From NCBI GenBank assembly GCA_030651305.1, contig JAUSCI010000025.1:1-50284 (forward strand): DNA of 50,284 nt. The letters are read 5' to 3'. Under the pieces are notes generated by a model. The model had not been told where the DNA came from and ran no database searches. It worked only from the letters and a program-made list of their open reading frames with translations. Source of the DNA: Sulfuritalea sp. GTDB taxonomy: Bacteria > Pseudomonadota > Gammaproteobacteria > Burkholderiales > Rhodocyclaceae. Shown piece after piece: positions 9,098 to 17,261 of the stretch. The stretch's first letter is position 1. The number at the start of each line of letters is the position of its first letter. Position numbers and translations under genes: made by a program.

Positions 9098-9889
9098 ATG
9101 TCAGTACTTTCCTGGATCATCCTCATGTCATTGGCCGGCGGCGCGCTGAGCGTTCTCGCCGCGGCAGCGTTCGCCTTCAGGGCGAAGACGCAATGGGTAT
9201 CCCTGCTCATCAGCTATGCCATCGGTGCACTGCTCGGGGCGTCTTTCCTCGAAGTGCTGCCGCATGCCATCATCGCCGGCGGCGATGCGTCGACCACCAT
9301 GGCGACGGTACTCGGCGGCATCCTGGCCTTCTTCGTGCTGGAAAAGCTGGTGCTGTGGCGCCATTGCCATGTCGAGGAATGCGAAGGGCATGAGCCGCTG
9401 GTGCACGCCCACGGACATGAGCACGATCACGGCCGCAGCGGCCTGATGATCCTGGTCGGCGACACCTTCCACAACACGGTCGACGGTGTGCTGATCGCTG
9501 CGGCGTTCATGGAAGACGTGCGCCTCGGCATTGTCACGGCGCTGGCGATGATTGCGCACGAGATTCCGCAAGAGGTGGGCGACTTCGTGATCCTCCTGCA
9601 TTCAGGCTATTCCAGGGGCCGCGCGCTGGCGTTCAACCTGCTCTCCAGCCTGGCGACGCTGGTGGGAGGCTTGCTGGCCTATGTGGCGCTGGGCCAGGTG
9701 CAAAGCGCCGTGCCGGTGTTGCTGGCACTGGCGGCAGCGAGCATGATCTATGTCGCCGTGGCCGATCTGATTCCCGGCCTGCACAAGCGCCCGGAAATTC
9801 GCGCCACTGTGCAGCAGGTGCTATTGATCGCGGCGGGCATCGGCACCATCGTCCTCACCGACCGCATCGTCGATCGCTTCGCCGGATAA
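9098..9889 (+). CDS. ZIP-family divalent metal transporter
   Basis: A 263-residue inner-membrane protein with about eight hydrophobic segments. A His-rich cytoplasmic loop (HCHVEECEGHEPLVHAHGHE) lies between the third and fourth segments. The transport signatures are in the next helices: GDTFHNTVDGVLIA and AHEIPQEVGDFVILL. These match ZupT/ZIP transporters importing zinc and related ions. The ATG at 9098 was chosen for the hydrophobic N-terminus that follows; 9125 is an alternative. The gene stands alone, 19 bp after pgeF. Confidence 0.9.
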   Translation: MSVLSWIILMSLAGGALSVLAAAAFAFRAKTQWVSLLISYAIGALLGASFLEVLPHAIIAGGDASTTMATVLGGILAFFVLEKLVLWRHCHVEECEGHEPLVHAHGHEHDHGRSGLMILVGDTFHNTVDGVLIAAAFMEDVRLGIVTALAMIAHEIPQEVGDFVILLHSGYSRGRALAFNLLSSLATLVGGLLAYVALGQVQSAVPVLLALAAASMIYVAVADLIPGLHKRPEIRATVQQVLLIAAGIGTIVLTDRIVDRFAG

Positions 9890-9901
9890 GCGTCAGCGGC
9901 C

Positions 9902-9930
9902 AAGTCGCCGTCACGCCAGCGCCGACTATT
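9902..9930. repeat. Partial copy of the 60-bp repeat, right half
   Basis: These 29 bp match the right half of the repeat at 11027-11086 at 28 positions, including CGCCAGCGCCGACTATT. The left half (GACAGACCACG...) is absent here. It lies 13 bp after the ZIP stop codon. Confidence 0.75.
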
Positions 9931-9974
9931 GAGCGGCTATACTCGTCCAAGCAAACCGTATCGGGAAAAGCGCG

Positions 9975-10067
9975 ATGAACATTGTTGTTGACGTGCCATC
10001 CAACCTGCCGGATGCCGTGCAATGCACCCCGCTCGAGTTTTCGCGTGAGGCCAAGCTGGCGACGTGA
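9975..10067 (+). pseudogene. Truncated UPF0175-like antitoxin remnant
   Basis: A 30-codon frame begins MNIVVDVPSNLPDAVQCTPL and continues EFSREAKLA before a stop. This resembles the N-terminus of UPF0175-family antitoxin proteins, which are normally about 80-90 residues. The frame ends 18 bp before the 60-bp repeat at 10085, so the remainder appears lost at or near the repeat boundary. No partner toxin is present. The family assignment rests on a short stretch and is tentative. Confidence 0.45.
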
Positions 10068-10084
10068 AATAGCGTGAAATAGGG

Positions 10085-10144
10085 GACAGACCACGTTTTT
10101 CTGTCTCCGGCAATCAAGCCGCCGTCTCGCCAGCGCCGACTCTT
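10085..10144. repeat. 60-bp repeat, copy A
   Basis: It is identical to the copy at 11027-11086 at 56 of 60 positions. The left third holds an inverted repeat (GACAGA/TCTGTC around a 9-base loop). The right third holds the dispersed core CGCCAGCGCCGACT. The two copies flank the hemerythrin gene in direct orientation. Confidence 0.9.
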
Positions 10145-10156
10145 GCGGCGCCTGCA

Positions 10157-10237
10157 ATGAGAGCAGATCCCGAAACCCAGTTCTGGAACGAAGTCAAAAC
10201 CAGCGGCACACGGGAATTGATCGTCACGATCTATTAG
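10157..10237 (+). other. Small open frame of 26 codons, unassigned
   Basis: ATG to TAG encodes a 26-residue peptide ending TSGTRELIVTIY. It follows the 60-bp repeat directly and may be the tail of a gene disrupted by it. No family is recognised and no ribosome site is evident, so it is probably non-functional. Confidence 0.2.
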
Positions 10238-10301
10238 AGATCGAACCGGATCACGTCGAATGCCGATTTCAGGCAGCGTCCACGCTGTCAGGAATCACTT
10301 G

Positions 10302-10697
10302 TTAGCCTGCAACGTACTTCCGAATCTTGATATCGTGTTTCAACATGTGACCGACAATCCATTGTTTTACCAACCCGGCAGCCTCAGACAGTGCCTTGGG
10401 TTTATCTGCCATTAGATCGAGATTGAGTTGAGTGTACTGATTACGAATAGCGCTGTGCGCTTGGACATGCACGATAACGTCGTCGTCTGGCATACCGCAA
10501 GATCTTAGAAACTGTTCCTCATTCTCGAAATGCTTGGCGAGTTGGGTGCCTAATTGATCCAGGATTTCTGAAAGACGCGCCGATTGTGAGGGCATTCCAT
10601 TGTAGAAGATAAGGCGATCTAGGAGCGTCAAGAGGTCTTGATGTTCCCTGTCAATGGACGAAACACCGATTAGTAACTCGGGGGAAAGGTTGATCAC
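10302..10697 (-). CDS. Bacteriohemerythrin
   Basis: A 131-residue single-domain hemerythrin. The di-iron ligands are all in place: SIDREHQDLL, HFENEEQFL, HVQAHSAI and HMLKHDIKI, the standard His/Glu/Asp spacing of the four-helix bundle. Such proteins bind oxygen reversibly and may deliver or sense oxygen or nitric oxide in microaerobic and denitrifying bacteria. The gene is visibly less GC-rich than its neighbours, stands alone, and is bracketed by 60-bp direct repeats about 1 kb apart. This suggests it arrived as or within a mobile segment. Confidence 0.92.
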   Translation of the reverse strand: MINLSPELLIGVSSIDREHQDLLTLLDRLIFYNGMPSQSARLSEILDQLGTQLAKHFENEEQFLRSCGMPDDDVIVHVQAHSAIRNQYTQLNLDLMADKPKALSEAAGLVKQWIVGHMLKHDIKIRKYVAG

Positions 10698-11026
10698 GGT
10701 GGCTAAGTTCTGACGTCAAGAATGGCGCACGTGCCATGGCAAGCGGGATCAGAGGCCATTGTAGTAGGGAGGTTGATTCTTCTCTCCTCCAAACTTCGCC
10801 ATTGAGTTCGCCAGCGGATCCATAGAGAAACTCCTTGCGGTTGCAGCGAGCAGTTCTTTCCAGTCGTAAACCTGAAAATATTTTCTTGTAGTCCGGTTAT
10901 TGGGCTATCGATTGGGAAAAAGCGTACATATCATACGCCACTATGCAACTTGGAAAAATCAAAGGAAAATCAAAGGGGCCAGGCTCGAATTAAATGTCAT
11001 GCAAGAATAATCGGGAGATAATCGGC
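10698..11026. other. AT-richer gene-free stretch upstream of the hemerythrin gene
   Basis: No convincing coding frame is seen on either strand. The stretch is clearly AT-richer than the rest of the window (around 10860-11020). It contains one member (10968-10987) of a 19-20 bp direct repeat whose second member is at 11093-11111. It probably includes the hemerythrin promoter, but I see no confident box. Confidence 0.5.
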
Positions 11027-11111
11027 GACAGACCACGGTTTTCTGTCTACGGCAATCAAGCCGCCGTCACGCCAGCGCCGACTATTAAAAGGAATCAAAG
11101 GGACAGGCTCG
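10968..11111. repeat. Direct repeat AATCAAAGGG(GC/A)CAGGCTCG flanking copy B
   Basis: AATCAAAGGGGCCAGGCTCG at 10968-10987 and AATCAAAGGGACAGGCTCG at 11093-11111 differ only where GC is replaced by A. They bracket the 60-bp repeat copy B. The arrangement looks like a small non-autonomous element with its own terminal repeats. Confidence 0.65.
11027..11086. repeat. 60-bp repeat, copy B
   Basis: It matches copy A (10085-10144) at 56 of 60 positions, with differences at element positions 12, 23, 43 and 58. It has the same GACAGA/TCTGTC inverted repeat and the same terminal core. Confidence 0.9.
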
Positions 11112-11135
11112 ATATAGTTCACTGGAGGACAGCTA

Positions 11136-11638
<503 letters not shown>

Positions 11639-11704
11639 GCTTGCCGCTTCGGCACGACACGCTGCTCCCGTCCGTCGCCAGCTTCTGCGCCCTGAGAAAC
11701 AATT

Positions 11705-11747
11705 GGGGACGTTTCTACTTTGGTCAAAGGGGACATTACGACTTTGG
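11705..11747. repeat. Tandem GGGGAC-N6-ACTTTGG pair
   Basis: Two 19-bp units (11705-11723 and 11729-11747) share GGGGAC, a 6-base spacer and ACTTTGG, 24 bp apart in direct orientation. Paired units of this kind resemble transposase-binding ends of insertion sequences. No transposase gene is nearby, so this would be a leftover end. Confidence 0.4.
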
Positions 11748-11770
11748 CTTAACAGCTGCCGTAACCTTGC

Positions 11771-11799
11771 TTGACACCCGTTATTGTGCAGTGCAAAAT
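11771..11799 (+). promoter_or_regulatory. Candidate promoter for the PHA operon
   Basis: TTGACA (11771-11776) is a perfect -35. After a 17-bp spacer comes CAAAAT (11794-11799), four of six for a -10. The phaC ATG is about 87 bp downstream. The spacer contains GTGCAGTGCA, a TGCA-rich stretch of the sort PhaR-type repressors bind; that link is inference. Confidence 0.5.
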
Positions 11800-11885
11800 A
11801 AACCCCGTTTCAGCTCCGGCGGCATCTCTTAACCTCGCTGTTATTGGCTCGGCCTGCGCTGAAAATTCGTCTTCAGGAGTCATGG

Positions 11886-13619
11886 ATGTCCGTTCCCCCC
11901 GATCAGAATGCCGCGCTTCACGCCATGTTTCAGGCGGGAAGTGCCATGGCTCAAGGCTTTAACCAGTTTCTTGCCGAACAGCAAAAGTTGGCGGCGACGC
12001 CCCCCGGCGCTAATTCGGTGGCGTGGAATGCGGAGTCGGAAGAACTCAAGACCCTGCAGCAGGAATGGATGGGGCGGCACGTCCAGCTCTGGCAAGGCAT
12101 GCTGGGCAAGGCGGGCGATCAGTCGGCACCTCAAGTGGCAGGCGCGACAACCGGCGACAAGCGTTTCGATCACCCGGCGTGGGGCGAAAGTCCGGTCTAT
12201 GACTATCTGCGCCAGGCCTACCTGATCAATTCCGAATACATGAAGCGCATGGCCGACGCGGCGCCGCTGGCGGATGGCCAGGCGAAGAACCGCATGCGTT
12301 TTCTGACGCGGCAGCTGGTCGACGCGATGGCGCCGTCCAATTTCCTCGCCACCAATCCCGAGTTCGTCCAGAAGGCGCTGGAAACCAAGGGTGAGAGTAT
12401 CCAGCAGGGCATTCAGAACCTGCTCGGCGACCTGGACAAGGGTCGCATCTCGATGACCGACGACAGCGCTTTCGAGGTGGGACGCAATCTGGCGGCCACT
12501 CCCGGCGCGGTGGTATTCGAGAACGAGGTGATGCAACTCATCCAGTATTCGCCGACGACCGAGAAAGTGTCGGAGCGGCCTTTCCTGATGGTGCCGCCGT
12601 GCATCAACAAGTATTACATCCTCGATCTGCAACCGGAAAACTCGCTGGTGCGCTATGCCGTGGAGCAGGGCAATACTGTGTTCCTGGTTTCCTGGCGCAA
12701 TGTGCAGGCCGATCTCGGGCATCTGACTTGGGACGACTATATCGAGCACGGGGCGCTGACGGCGATCAAGGTGGTGCGGGATATCTGCAAGGTAAAGCAG
12801 ATCAACGCCCTGGGTTTCTGCGTCGGCGGCACGATACTCGGCGCCGCGCTCTCCGTCGCGCGCATTCGCGGCGAGAACCCGGTCGCCTCGCTGACCCTGC
12901 TGACGACGCTGCTGGATTTTTCGGACACCGGAGAGATCGGTTACTTCATCGACGAGCAAGCGGTTCAGGCACGCGAGGCCGGCATCGGCAAGGGCGGCCT
13001 GCTGCGCGGCAGCGAACTGGCGACGGTTTTTTCGGCGCTGCGCGCCAACGACCTGATCTGGCAATACGTGGTGGGCAATTACCTCAAGGGCAACAAGCCG
13101 CCGGCCTTCGATCTGCTGTACTGGAATTCCGACGCGACCAATCTGCCGGGGCCGTTCCTCGCCTGGTATTTGCGCAATATGTATCTGGAAAACAATCTGC
13201 GGGTTCCCGGCAAATTGGAAATGTGCGGGGTCAAGGCCGACCTTGGCCGGGTGGACATGCCGGCCTTCCTCTACGCCAGTCGCGAAGACCACATCGTGCC
13301 GTGGAAGACTTCCTACCTGACGCGCAGCCTGCTCGGCGGCGAGACCACTTTTGTTCTCGGCGCTTCGGGGCACATTGCCGGCGTCATCAATCCGGCGGCG
13401 AAGAACAAGCGGAACTACTGGCTCAGCGACAGCCCGACCGCCAACGCCGACGAATGGTTTGACGCCGCGACCGAAGTCAAGGGCAGTTGGTGGCCGGTGT
13501 GGGCGAAGTGGCTCAAGAGCCACGGCGGCAAGGATGTGCCGGCGCGCGCGCACCTCGGCAGCAAGGCCTGTCCGCCGGGTGAGCCTGCCCCGGGGCGCTA
13601 CGTCAGGGAAAAGGCATAA
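11886..13619 (+). CDS. phaC: Class I poly(3-hydroxyalkanoate) synthase PhaC
   Basis: A 577-residue enzyme that polymerises (R)-3-hydroxyacyl-CoA into PHA on the granule surface. It has the helical N-terminal domain of class I synthases and an alpha/beta-hydrolase core. The lipase-like box is GFCVGGT with the nucleophile Cys at residue 312. The catalytic Asp is in SREDHIVPW and the His in GASGHIAGVINP. Its length is normal for class I (about 560-600). The ATG at 11886 follows a CAGGAG site; a longer frame upstream is not needed. It is followed at 87 bp by phaB, and no phaA thiolase gene is seen in the cluster. Confidence 0.96.
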   Translation: MSVPPDQNAALHAMFQAGSAMAQGFNQFLAEQQKLAATPPGANSVAWNAESEELKTLQQEWMGRHVQLWQGMLGKAGDQSAPQVAGATTGDKRFDHPAWGESPVYDYLRQAYLINSEYMKRMADAAPLADGQAKNRMRFLTRQLVDAMAPSNFLATNPEFVQKALETKGESIQQGIQNLLGDLDKGRISMTDDSAFEVGRNLAATPGAVVFENEVMQLIQYSPTTEKVSERPFLMVPPCINKYYILDLQPENSLVRYAVEQGNTVFLVSWRNVQADLGHLTWDDYIEHGALTAIKVVRDICKVKQINALGFCVGGTILGAALSVARIRGENPVASLTLLTTLLDFSDTGEIGYFIDEQAVQAREAGIGKGGLLRGSELATVFSALRANDLIWQYVVGNYLKGNKPPAFDLLYWNSDATNLPGPFLAWYLRNMYLENNLRVPGKLEMCGVKADLGRVDMPAFLYASREDHIVPWKTSYLTRSLLGGETTFVLGASGHIAGVINPAAKNKRNYWLSDSPTANADEWFDAATEVKGSWWPVWAKWLKSHGGKDVPARAHLGSKACPPGEPAPGRYVREKA

Positions 13620-13706
13620 TGAAAAAGCCGGGTGTTTGCGAGGGGCGCAGCAGCCGGCATGGCAATCCGATCGCCCCGCCTAAATAAAAACGACAGGAGA
13701 CATAAC

Positions 13707-14447
13707 ATGCAACGAGTGGCACTGGTAACGGGTGGCATGGGCGGTCTGGGTGAAGCAATCTGTATCAAGCTGGCGGCGCTCGGCTACAAGGTGGTAACGA
13801 CGCACAGCCCGACCAACACCAAGGCGCACGAATGGCTGCGCGCCATGAATGACATGGGCTACGGCTTCAAGGCCTACCCGTGTGACGTCGGTGACTATGA
13901 GTCGTGCAAAGCCTGCGTCGCGCAGGTGACCAAGGATATTGGCGCGGTGGATGTGCTGGTAAATAACGCCGGCATCACCCGCGACATGACCTTCAGGAAA
14001 ATGACCAAGGCCGACTGGGATGCGGTGATGCATACCAACCTGGATTCCGTGTTCAACATGACCAAGCAGGTGATGGACGGCATGACGGAGCGGAACTGGG
14101 GCCGGGTGATCAACATCTCCTCGGTGAACGGACAGAAGGGCGCTTTCGGCCAGACCAACTACTCGGCGGCCAAGGCCGGCATGCACGGTTTCACCAAGGC
14201 GCTGGCGCTGGAAGTGGCGAAAAAAGGCGTCACGGTGAATACCATTTCGCCGGGCTACATCGGCACCAAGATGGTCATGGCGATCCCGCAGGAAGTGCTC
14301 GACAGCAAGATCCTGCCGCTGATTGCGCAGTCGCGTCTGGGCAAGCCGGAAGAAGTCGCCGGCCTGGTGGCCTATCTGTCGTCCGAAGAGGCGGCCTTTG
14401 TTACCGGCGCCAACATTTCAATCAACGGTGGTCAGCACATGTACTGA
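13707..14447 (+). CDS. phaB: Acetoacetyl-CoA reductase PhaB, copy 1
   Basis: A 246-residue short-chain dehydrogenase that reduces acetoacetyl-CoA to (R)-3-hydroxybutyryl-CoA with NADPH. The cofactor loop is TGGMGGLGEAI. The Ser-Tyr-Lys catalytic set lies in NISSVNGQKGAFGQTNYSAA and AKAG, and the family-specific NAGITRDMTFRKM is present. A strong AGGAG site precedes ATG 13707. It is the first of two tandem paralogues, 81 bp apart, of equal length but clearly diverged in the N-terminal half. Confidence 0.95.
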   Translation: MQRVALVTGGMGGLGEAICIKLAALGYKVVTTHSPTNTKAHEWLRAMNDMGYGFKAYPCDVGDYESCKACVAQVTKDIGAVDVLVNNAGITRDMTFRKMTKADWDAVMHTNLDSVFNMTKQVMDGMTERNWGRVINISSVNGQKGAFGQTNYSAAKAGMHGFTKALALEVAKKGVTVNTISPGYIGTKMVMAIPQEVLDSKILPLIAQSRLGKPEEVAGLVAYLSSEEAAFVTGANISINGGQHMY

Positions 14448-14528
14448 TCCACCTCGAGCCGACGGCTGCGGCTTGCAGCGCGCCTTCCGCTCGCAAAGGT
14501 TTTTTAGTCGTTATAGGAAGTTGCAAAA

Positions 14529-15269
14529 ATGGCAAAGAGAATTGCATTGGTAACGGGCGCGATGGGCGGTCTGGGCACGGCGATCTGCAAGGCGCTGTCG
14601 CAAAGCGGGTTCACGGTGGTGGCGAACTGTCTGCCGAATTTTCCGCCCAAGGACGAGTGGCTGGCGAAGATGACGGCGGAAGGCTTCGATTTCATCGTCG
14701 CCGAGGCGGATGTCACCGACGACGAGGCCTGCGCCCTGATGGTCAAGAAAGTCGAAGCCGAAATCGGACCCATCGACGTGCTGGTGAATAATGCCGGCAT
14801 CACACGCGACTCCGTGTTCAAGAAAATGGACAAGGGCCAGTGGGACGCCGTGTTGTCGACCAACCTCGACTCGGTGTTCAACATGACGCATCAGGTGCTA
14901 GGCGGCATGGCTGACAGAGGCTGGGGCCGTGTCATCAACATGTCGTCGGTGAATGGCATCAAGGGGCAGTTTGGCCAGGCCAATTACTCGGCGGCAAAGG
15001 CCGGCATCCTCGGCTTCACCCGCGCGATTGCGGCCGAAGTGGCGAAGAAGGGCGTTACCGTCAACGCCATCGCCCCCGGCTATATCGGCACCGACATGGT
15101 CATGGCCATCAAGCAGGAAGTGCGTGACTCGATCGTGGCGACCATACCGGTCGGCCGTCTGGGCAAGCCGGAAGAAATCGGCGCCTTGTGTTCTTACCTG
15201 GTGTCGGATCTGGCCGGGTACATGACGGGAGCGACCTTGAATATCAATGGGGGATTGCATTACTGCTGA
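14529..15269 (+). CDS. phaB: Acetoacetyl-CoA reductase PhaB, copy 2
   Basis: A second 246-residue PhaB. Motifs are TGAMGGLGTAI, NAGITRDSVFKKM and the Ser-Tyr-Lys set in NMSSVNGIKGQFGQANYSAA. It differs from copy 1 mainly around residues 33-75, where substrate loops lie, so the two copies may differ in substrate preference or regulation. That is inference. The duplication is within one operon, between phaB copy 1 and phaR. Confidence 0.94.
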   Translation: MAKRIALVTGAMGGLGTAICKALSQSGFTVVANCLPNFPPKDEWLAKMTAEGFDFIVAEADVTDDEACALMVKKVEAEIGPIDVLVNNAGITRDSVFKKMDKGQWDAVLSTNLDSVFNMTHQVLGGMADRGWGRVINMSSVNGIKGQFGQANYSAAKAGILGFTRAIAAEVAKKGVTVNAIAPGYIGTDMVMAIKQEVRDSIVATIPVGRLGKPEEIGALCSYLVSDLAGYMTGATLNINGGLHYC

Positions 15270-15356
15270 TTCCGCCGAATTTGAAGATGCACCCCTTGGC
15301 AGCGAGGGGGGCGTCTACTACCCTGGTAGTAAAATGGTTTCATGGAGGGAAGCACA

Positions 15357-15908
15357 ATGGCCGCACAGAGCCGATTGATAAAGAAATACCCGAATCGCCG
15401 CCTGTATGACACCCGCACCAGCACCTACATCACGCTGGCCGATATCAAGCAACTGGTGCTGGCTCACGAAGGTTTTCAAGTGGTCGACGCGAAATCCGGC
15501 GACGATCTGACGCGCGCCATTCTGTTGCAGGTGATTCTCGAGGAGGAAGCTGGCGGTGCGCCGATGTTCTCTTCCGAGCTGTTGGCGCAGATGATCCGCT
15601 TTTATGGCAATGCCATGCAGGGCATGATGGGCAACTACATCGGGGACAACATCAAGTCGTTCACCGAGGTGCAGGCCAAGCTCAAGGAGCAGGCCAAGGG
15701 TCTGTATGGCGAAGGCGCGGGCGACAGCCAGGATCTGTGGGCGCAGTTCCTCAAGTTTCAGGGGCCGGCCATGCAGCACATGATGGGCACCTACGTCGAG
15801 CAGAGCCAGAAGATGTTCCAGCAGATGCAGGACACCATGCAGGAACAGACGCGCAAGATATTTCCCGGCATCTACGTCAAGCCCGAAGAAAAAGCCGAGA
15901 AGAAGTAG
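15357..15908 (+). CDS. phaR: PHA synthesis repressor PhaR
   Basis: A 183-residue regulator. The N-terminal DNA-binding domain is unmistakable (RLIKKYPNRRLYDTRTSTYI). It is followed by the PHB-accumulation domain (FSSELLAQMIRFYGNAMQGM) and a C-terminal helix rich in Gln and Met. PhaR binds both nascent PHA granules and the promoters of phasin and phaR genes, releasing DNA when polymer is present. ATG 15357 is preferred to 15342 because a GGAGGG site lies 7 bp upstream of it, overlapping the earlier codons. It lies directly downstream of phaCBB. Confidence 0.94.
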   Translation: MAAQSRLIKKYPNRRLYDTRTSTYITLADIKQLVLAHEGFQVVDAKSGDDLTRAILLQVILEEEAGGAPMFSSELLAQMIRFYGNAMQGMMGNYIGDNIKSFTEVQAKLKEQAKGLYGEGAGDSQDLWAQFLKFQGPAMQHMMGTYVEQSQKMFQQMQDTMQEQTRKIFPGIYVKPEEKAEKK

Positions 15909-15914
15909 GGTCCT

Positions 15915-17261
15915 TTGACGCGACGTAAAGCCAAGGCGCCGACAGTCGGCTTCGTGTCGCTGGGGTGTCCCAAGGCGGCGTCCGATGCGGAACAGATTCT
16001 GACCCGGCTGCGTGCCGAGGGTTACGAAATCTCCGGCAGCTATGACGGCGCCGATCTGGTGGTGGTCAATACCTGCGGCTTCATCGATGCGGCGGTCGAG
16101 GAATCCCTCGACGCCATCGGCGAGGCCCTCGCCGAAAACGGCAAGGTCATCGTTACCGGTTGTCTGGGCGCGAAAACGGATGCGGCGGGCAATGACATCG
16201 TGCGCGCCGTCCACCCCAGGGTGCTGGCAGTCACCGGGCCGCATGCCTTGCAGGAAGTCATGGCTGCCGTGCATCTGCACCTGCCTCCCCTGCATGACCC
16301 CTTCGTCGATCTGGTGCCGCCGCAGGGAATCCGCCTGACGCCGGATCACTACGCCTATCTGAAGATCTCCGAAGGTTGCAACCATCGCTGCACTTTCTGC
16401 ATCATTCCCTCGCTGCGCGGCGATCTCGTTTCGCGCCCGATCGGCGAGGTGCTGCGCGAAGCGGAAGTCCTGGCGAATGCAGGGGTGAAGGAATTGTTGG
16501 TGATCTCGCAGGACACCAGCGCCTACGGGGTCGATGTCAAGTACCGCACCGGCTTCTGGGGCGGCAGGCCGGTGAAGACGCGGCTCTACGAGTTGTGCAG
16601 CGAACTCGGCAAGCTCGGCCTGTGGGTCCGCCTGCATTATGTCTATCCTTACGCCAGCGTCGATGACCTGATTCCGCTGATGGCCGAAGGGAAAATCCTG
16701 CCCTATCTTGACGTGCCCTTCCAGCATGCCAGCCAGCGCATTCTCAAGCTGATGAAGCGCCCGGCGTCGGCCGAGAAGGTGCTTGACCGCATCGCCGCCT
16801 GGCGCAAGGAGGTCCCTGATCTGACCATCCGCAGCACCTTCATCACCGGCTTTCCCGGAGAGACCGAGGCCGAGTTCAACGAACTGCTGGATTTTCTGGA
16901 CGAGGCTCAGCTCGATCGCGTCGGCGCGTTTTCCTACTCGCCGGTGGCAGGGGCCACTGCCAACCAGTTGCCCGGCGCCCTGCCGGAGGAACTCCGCGAA
17001 GAGCGCAAAGGGCGCCTGTTGCGGCATCAGGAAGACATTTCGACGCAACGACTCGAAAGAAAGATCGGCCGTCGCCTCAAGGTACTGGTCGACGAGATCG
17101 ACGAGGACGGCGCCATCGCCCGCTCGGAAGGTGACGCGCCGGATGTCGATGGTCTGGTCTACGTCACGGACGGCCACGATCTGGAGATTGGCGAGTTTGC
17201 CGAGGTCAGCGTCATCGATTGCGATGTGCACGATCTCTACGCGACGCTGGCGCTGCCATGA
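15915..17261 (+). CDS. rimO: Ribosomal protein S12 methylthiotransferase RimO
   Basis: A 448-residue radical-SAM enzyme that methylthiolates an Asp of ribosomal protein S12. The N-terminal UPF0004 domain gives [24 protein letters not shown] and VTGCLGAK, whose three Cys bind one iron-sulfur cluster. The radical-SAM motif is [20 protein letters not shown] domain ends the protein. Translation probably begins at TTG 15915, 6 bp after phaR, with only a weak ribosome site. A ycaO gene, whose product assists RimO in E. coli, is at 38264-39976. It overlaps the next gene by 4 bp (ATGA). Confidence 0.95.
   Translation: MTRRKAKAPTVGFVSLGCPKAASDAEQILTRLRAEGYEISGSYDGADLVVVNTCGFIDAAVEESLDAIGEALAENGKVIVTGCLGAKTDAAGNDIVRAVHPRVLAVTGPHALQEVMAAVHLHLPPLHDPFVDLVPPQGIRLTPDHYAYLKISEGCNHRCTFCIIPSLRGDLVSRPIGEVLREAEVLANAGVKELLVISQDTSAYGVDVKYRTGFWGGRPVKTRLYELCSELGKLGLWVRLHYVYPYASVDDLIPLMAEGKILPYLDVPFQHASQRILKLMKRPASAEKVLDRIAAWRKEVPDLTIRSTFITGFPGETEAEFNELLDFLDEAQLDRVGAFSYSPVAGATANQLPGALPEELREERKGRLLRHQEDISTQRLERKIGRRLKVLVDEIDEDGAIARSEGDAPDVDGLVYVTDGHDLEIGEFAEVSVIDCDVHDLYATLALP

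Noticed and set aside
11880-13553. A 557-codon open frame on the minus strand
   Set aside because: It is antisense to phaC over its whole length, with His/Arg/Gln-rich composition typical of a reverse-frame artefact.
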